A stretch of 64,000 nt of DNA. Source: Acidobacteriota bacterium. Its GTDB lineage: Bacteria; Acidobacteriota; Blastocatellia; Pyrinomonadales; Pyrinomonadaceae. The number at the start of each line of letters is the position of its first letter. Within the stretch, counting starts at the first letter, position 1. Below the pieces are notes generated by a model, which did not search any database, was not told where the DNA came from, and was given only the letters and a program-made list of their open reading frames with translations. The stretch covers positions 1 to 64,000 of the forward strand of contig QHXQ01000019.1 of the NCBI GenBank assembly GCA_003223935.1, in the 5' to 3' direction. Below, in pieces: positions 60,588-64,000 of this stretch. The translations under genes and the position numbers were made by a program.

Positions 60588-62663
60588 ATGAGCAAACAGA
60601 CAACGCGACGAACTAACAACGCGCATGTTGACGGCGCGTTGTCGGCGCACGCCTTTCCGTTCGCGGCATTGGTCGGGCAAGAGGAGATGAAGCTCGCGCT
60701 GTTGCTCAACGTGATCGAGCCGGCGGTCGGCGGCGCGCTCATCATGGGGCAGCGCGGCACGGGTAAGTCAACCGCCGTGCGCGCGCTCGCTGAACTCTTG
60801 CCGCCGCTCGCGTGTGTGCGCGGCTGCGCATATAACTGCGACCCGGACGATGCGGCGCGCTTGTGCGCGGATTGTCGCGCGCGTTTGCAAGTCGAGGGGC
60901 GTCTGCCGCGTGTGCGCGCGCATGTGCCGGTCGTCGAGTTGCCTTTGAACGCGACGGAGGATCGCGTAAGCGGCACGATCAATTTTGAGCGCGCCATAAG
61001 CGAAGGCGTCAGAGCGTTCGAGCCGGGGTTGCTCGCGCGCGCCAATCGCGGCTTCCTCTACATTGACGAGGTGAATCTGCTCGAAGACCACCTCGTTGAT
61101 CTGCTGCTCGATGCAGCCGCAACCGGCCGCAATCGAGTCGAACGCGAAGGCATCTCTGTCGAACACCCGTCGCGCTTCGTGCTCGTCGGCTCAGGCAATC
61201 CGGAAGAGGGCGAACTGCGCCCGCAGTTGCTTGATCGCTTCGGTCTCTACGTCGAGATTCAAACGCCCAACGATGTGGCTGAGCGCGTCGAAGTCGTCGC
61301 ACGCCACGAAGCCTTCGCGCGCGACCCGCAAACTTTCTGCGCGCAAATGGATGATCAGCAAGCACAACTGCGGCGACGCATCGCACGGGCGCGGCGCATG
61401 GTTGCAAGCGTCGAAGTCGCGCGCGCACTATTGCAGCGCATCGCCGAACTCTGCGCGAGCCTGCAAGTGGATGGCCATCGCGGTGAGTTGACGATCACGC
61501 GCGCGGCGCGCGCTTTGGCCGCATTCGAAGGACGCAAGCGCGCGACCGATGCGGACGTGCGCCGCGTTGCCCTGCTCGCGCTGCAACATCGCCAGCGGCG
61601 CGATCCACTCGAACAGACCGCGAGCCGCGCGCGCATCGAGCAAGCAATCGAAGAGCTGTTCGGCGCGGATGAAACCGACGCGAACCAGAAGTCTAGTGCG
61701 CACAAGACTGTCGGCCCTGATCAGCTATCGCCCGAAGATGACGATGCAGGCAAGCGGGCTGCTAATCGGCCAACGCGCACAGACCCGGACGGACGCGCAA
61801 GCGAAACGCGCAGCAGCGAACAGACTGCGCCGCCAGCAGCCGGTCGGATCACGTTTGATCTGCGTAGCGCACAGACAACTATCACGCAGCCACGACGCGC
61901 CGCATCGAGTCGGCGGCAAAGTGGCGGCCGTTCATCCATGTCGGCGCGCAGGGGGCGCTATGCGCGCGCAGTCGTGCGCCCAACCGAAGAGTTGCGGCTT
62001 GCGCTTGATGCGACGTTGCGCGTGGCCGCAAGCAGGCGGACGCGGAGTGTTGCAGGCACGCGCGCGTTGGTAATCTCAAAAGCTGATCTGCGCTTCAAAG
62101 AGTTTAGACGGTGCGCGGGCACGCTCTACATCTTCGTCGTTGACACATCAGGCAGCATGGCGCTCAACCGGATCGGGCAAGCGAAAGGCGCGCTCGCGCA
62201 TCTGTTGCGCCAGTCATACATCAACCGCGACCGCGTCGCGCTCATCAGCTTTCGTGAGCGCGGCGCGCAACTCTTGCTGCGACCAAATCGTTCAACTGCG
62301 CTCGCGCGCCGGCTGCTCGACGCGCTGCCGGTCGGTGGTGCAACGCCGCTCGCGGCCGGTCTCCTGCGCGCGTATGAATTGGCGCAGCAGGCGCGTCGGC
62401 ACGGCGCAGAGCGCATCGCCGTGCTAGTCTTCACCGACGGCCGCGCCAACGTGCCGCTCGTTGGCCAGACGATGGGCGCGCGCGCGCAGTTGCGCCAGCG
62501 CATCGCAGATGAGCTTGCCCGCATCAGCACGGCGCTACGTCAGACGGGCGCGCACACAGTCGTCGTGGACACACGTCAGCGCTTCACGGCCGGCGACGAA
62601 GGCGAAAGGTTGGCGCGTGCGCTCGGCGGTCAATATCTGCCGCTACCGGCAGTGCAAGTTTGA
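60588..62663 (+). CDS. Fused I-D subunit of Mg/Co-chelatase (AAA+ ATPase and VWA)
   Basis: 691 residues. The N-terminal AAA+ half (about 15-350) is BchI/ChlI-like: [20 protein letters not shown] with an intact Walker A, a cysteine-rich [10 protein letters not shown] then LCADC loop, Walker [18 protein letters not shown] and sensor [18 protein letters not shown] charged linker (about 355-470) leads to a VWA domain with a full [20 protein letters not shown], a threonine in [10 protein letters not shown] and FTDGRANVP. It is thus one-chain I plus D, powering metal insertion into a tetrapyrrole by the large H/CobN subunit. The next gene encodes such a subunit. Confidence 0.9.
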   Translation: MSKQTTRRTNNAHVDGALSAHAFPFAALVGQEEMKLALLLNVIEPAVGGALIMGQRGTGKSTAVRALAELLPPLACVRGCAYNCDPDDAARLCADCRARLQVEGRLPRVRAHVPVVELPLNATEDRVSGTINFERAISEGVRAFEPGLLARANRGFLYIDEVNLLEDHLVDLLLDAAATGRNRVEREGISVEHPSRFVLVGSGNPEEGELRPQLLDRFGLYVEIQTPNDVAERVEVVARHEAFARDPQTFCAQMDDQQAQLRRRIARARRMVASVEVARALLQRIAELCASLQVDGHRGELTITRAARALAAFEGRKRATDADVRRVALLALQHRQRRDPLEQTASRARIEQAIEELFGADETDANQKSSAHKTVGPDQLSPEDDDAGKRAANRPTRTDPDGRASETRSSEQTAPPAAGRITFDLRSAQTTITQPRRAASSRRQSGGRSSMSARRGRYARAVVRPTEELRLALDATLRVAASRRTRSVAGTRALVISKADLRFKEFRRCAGTLYIFVVDTSGSMALNRIGQAKGALAHLLRQSYINRDRVALISFRERGAQLLLRPNRSTALARRLLDALPVGGATPLAAGLLRAYELAQQARRHGAERIAVLVFTDGRANVPLVGQTMGARAQLRQRIADELARISTALRQTGAHTVVVDTRQRFTAGDEGERLARALGGQYLPLPAVQV

Positions 62664-62680
62664 AGCTGAGTCAAGTACCG

Positions 62681-64000
62681 ATGAAAAGGGCTGAACCACG
62701 AAGCCACACGAAGAGAAGCACAAGACACTTGAACGACCCCGCGCACAATTTACAAATAGATTCGGCCGAGCGCGACCGGCGCGTGCTCGATCTCTACGAG
62801 CAGTTGCTTGAGATCGAGCAGCGTCTGATCCCGACGGGCCTGCACGTCTTCGGGCGCGCGGCCGGTGCGGACGACTGCGCTGACCTGCTCTACATGATTG
62901 CTTCGTTCGACCGGCCCGAGGCAGGCGTACGTGCGTTACCTGATCTTGTTGCGGAAGGTTTATCGCTCGGCTCTTATGAAGTTTTAAGCGCGGAGAGCAG
63001 ACAGAGCGATGCACGCTTGCGCGCACGCGAGTATGTGGAGATGTTGGCGCGTGAAGCGATCACACGCTTACTGCGCGATGGAGCAGATGAAGCGGCCGCT
63101 TGGCTTGAGCAGGCGGCGCACGTTGAACGCGCTGAATCGCGCCCCGTCTTTGTGTTGCTTGAGCGCGTGCGCACGCAGTTGCGGCGCAATCAGGAACTTG
63201 ATCAGTTCGTGCGCGCTTTGCGCGGCGAGTACATCGAGCCGGGGCCGGGCGCAGACCTAGTGCAAAATCCGTCGGTGCTACCGACCGGGCGCAACACGCA
63301 CGCCGTCAATCCATATAACGTCCCGTCCGATTCGGCGTACAGACGCGCCGAGCCTCTGGTCAAACAATTACTCGCGCGGCATCATGCGGAGCACGGACGC
63401 TTTCCGGCCGCGATGGCGCTCGTGCTTTGGGGTCTCGACAACATCAAGACGCAGGGCGAGGGCGTGGCGCAGGCGCTCTGGCTGCTCGGCGTGCGCCCGG
63501 TGCGCGACAGGATGAACCGCGTCACGGACGTCGAGCCGATCCCGCTTGAACAGTTGCAAAGACCACGCATTGATGTTGTCTTAACCGTCTCCGGCATCTT
63601 CCGCGATCTGTTCGGCGCGACCATGAACCTGCTCGACAGGGCCGTGCGCGCGGTCGCGCAATTGAATGAGCCGCCGGAGTTGAACTACGTGCGGCGCAAC
63701 ATCTCGGCGCAGATGACGGAAGCGCGTTGCACGTTCGACGAAGCCGCGTTGCGTGTGTTCTCAAATGCGCCGGGCAACTACGGCACGAACGTCAACTTCA
63801 TGGTGCTCGATTCGCAGTGGGAGCACGACGGCGCGCTCGCCGATCTGTTCATCACGCGCAAGTGCTTCGCCTACGGGCGCGGGCGCGACGGCGTCACGCT
63901 TGAAGGGCGCGAGGCGCGTGCCTCTCTGGGGCGCGCGCTGGCGGTGGTTGAAGCGACGTATCAGAACATTGACTCGTTCGAGATCGGCATTACCGACGTG
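62681..64000 (+). CDS. BchH/ChlH-type chelatase large subunit, C-terminal part, 3' cut by window
   Basis: The frame is open from ATG 62681 to the window edge (440 residues seen). Hallmarks of Mg-chelatase H: IEQRLIPTGLHVFG at about residue 41, EYIEPGPGADLVQNPS and LPTGRNTHAVNPYNVPS at about 190-215, ALVLWGLDNIKTQGEGVAQ, PRIDVVLTVSGIFRDLF and FSNAPGNYGTNVN. The wording is closer to BchH/ChlH than to CobN. The gene starts where a full-length H subunit would already be past its middle: the module normally preceding IEQRLIP is missing, and the adjoining DNA encodes only the chelatase I-D gene. Start could also be TTG 62729. The ion may be Mg or Co. Confidence 0.82.
   Translation, partial: MKRAEPRSHTKRSTRHLNDPAHNLQIDSAERDRRVLDLYEQLLEIEQRLIPTGLHVFGRAAGADDCADLLYMIASFDRPEAGVRALPDLVAEGLSLGSYEVLSAESRQSDARLRAREYVEMLAREAITRLLRDGADEAAAWLEQAAHVERAESRPVFVLLERVRTQLRRNQELDQFVRALRGEYIEPGPGADLVQNPSVLPTGRNTHAVNPYNVPSDSAYRRAEPLVKQLLARHHAEHGRFPAAMALVLWGLDNIKTQGEGVAQALWLLGVRPVRDRMNRVTDVEPIPLEQLQRPRIDVVLTVSGIFRDLFGATMNLLDRAVRAVAQLNEPPELNYVRRNISAQMTEARCTFDEAALRVFSNAPGNYGTNVNFMVLDSQWEHDGALADLFITRKCFAYGRGRDGVTLEGREARASLGRALAVVEATYQNIDSFEIGITDV

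Noticed and set aside
60588-62663. Assignment as a plain BchD subunit
   Set aside because: BchD has a degenerate Walker A site; here Walker A and B are intact, so the N-terminal half is a working I-type ATPase fused to the VWA domain.
62681-64000. Assignment as a typical CobN
   Set aside because: The segments DNIKTQGEGVAQ, SGIFRDLF and FSNAPGNYGTNVN read like BchH/ChlH; CobN normally differs here. Metal choice is still open.

Overview
The window is about 64 kb of high-GC bacterial chromosome packed with housekeeping and envelope genes. There is no phage, insertion sequence or CRISPR array. Gene content suggests an Acidobacteriota, plausibly of the Blastocatellia type: a transaldolase-isomerase fusion beside zwf and opcA, a Rrf2-sufBCDSU operon, CHASE2 and DUF5939-type adenylate cyclases, an I-D chelatase fusion beside an H-subunit gene, and many word-repeat palindromes between genes. 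No rRNA or lineage marker is present, so this assignment is inference.

Layout. 1-13.7 kb (+) is a sugar-phosphate block: tal-pgi (5' cut by the window edge), gnd, zwf, opcA, glk, pgl, rpiB, a GH63/MGH1-like glucosidase and class III fructose-bisphosphatase. Together they phosphorylate glucose, run the oxidative pentose phosphate pathway, and return carbon towards hexose phosphate. A small orphan gene with a double-glycine leader follows (13.75 kb), then two class III cyclase-type genes on the minus strand. 17.1-23.2 kb is a complete SUF iron-sulfur operon behind its own Rrf2 regulator and a near-consensus promoter. 23.4-29.7 kb holds an N-succinylamino acid racemase-like enzyme, an M20 hydrolase and a GNAT acyltransferase packed together, then gamma-glutamyltranspeptidase and an exported Xaa-Pro aminopeptidase: a peptide and D-amino-acid salvage block.

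29.7-42.5 kb (-) is an envelope block: a third cyclase, a polytopic UPF0104 domain fused to a MacB/FtsX permease, an exported alkaline-phosphatase-superfamily enzyme, a secreted unknown, a GT-C glycosyltransferase and an FHA-TM-trypsin protein. 42.8-54.2 kb carries an M16 peptidase pair, a secreted small protein, a UbiD-family decarboxylase, a PAS histidine kinase, prepilin peptidase, a PBP4-type peptidase and a TolC-like channel. 54.6-58.4 kb is gap-pgk-tpiA-secG followed by tRNA-Leu(GAG) and a strong terminator. The last 6 kb has a secreted protein, an SDR oxidoreductase, a fused I-D chelatase ATPase, and the start of a chelatase H-subunit gene that seems to lack the usual N-terminal half.

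The observations I would follow first are the half-length H subunit next to the I-D fusion, the racemase-hydrolase-acyltransferase cassette, the intergenic palindromes built of 7-nt words (one of which encodes most of a signal peptide, while two contain the ribosome-binding site of the next gene), the flippase-like/FtsX fusion, and the double-glycine peptide.
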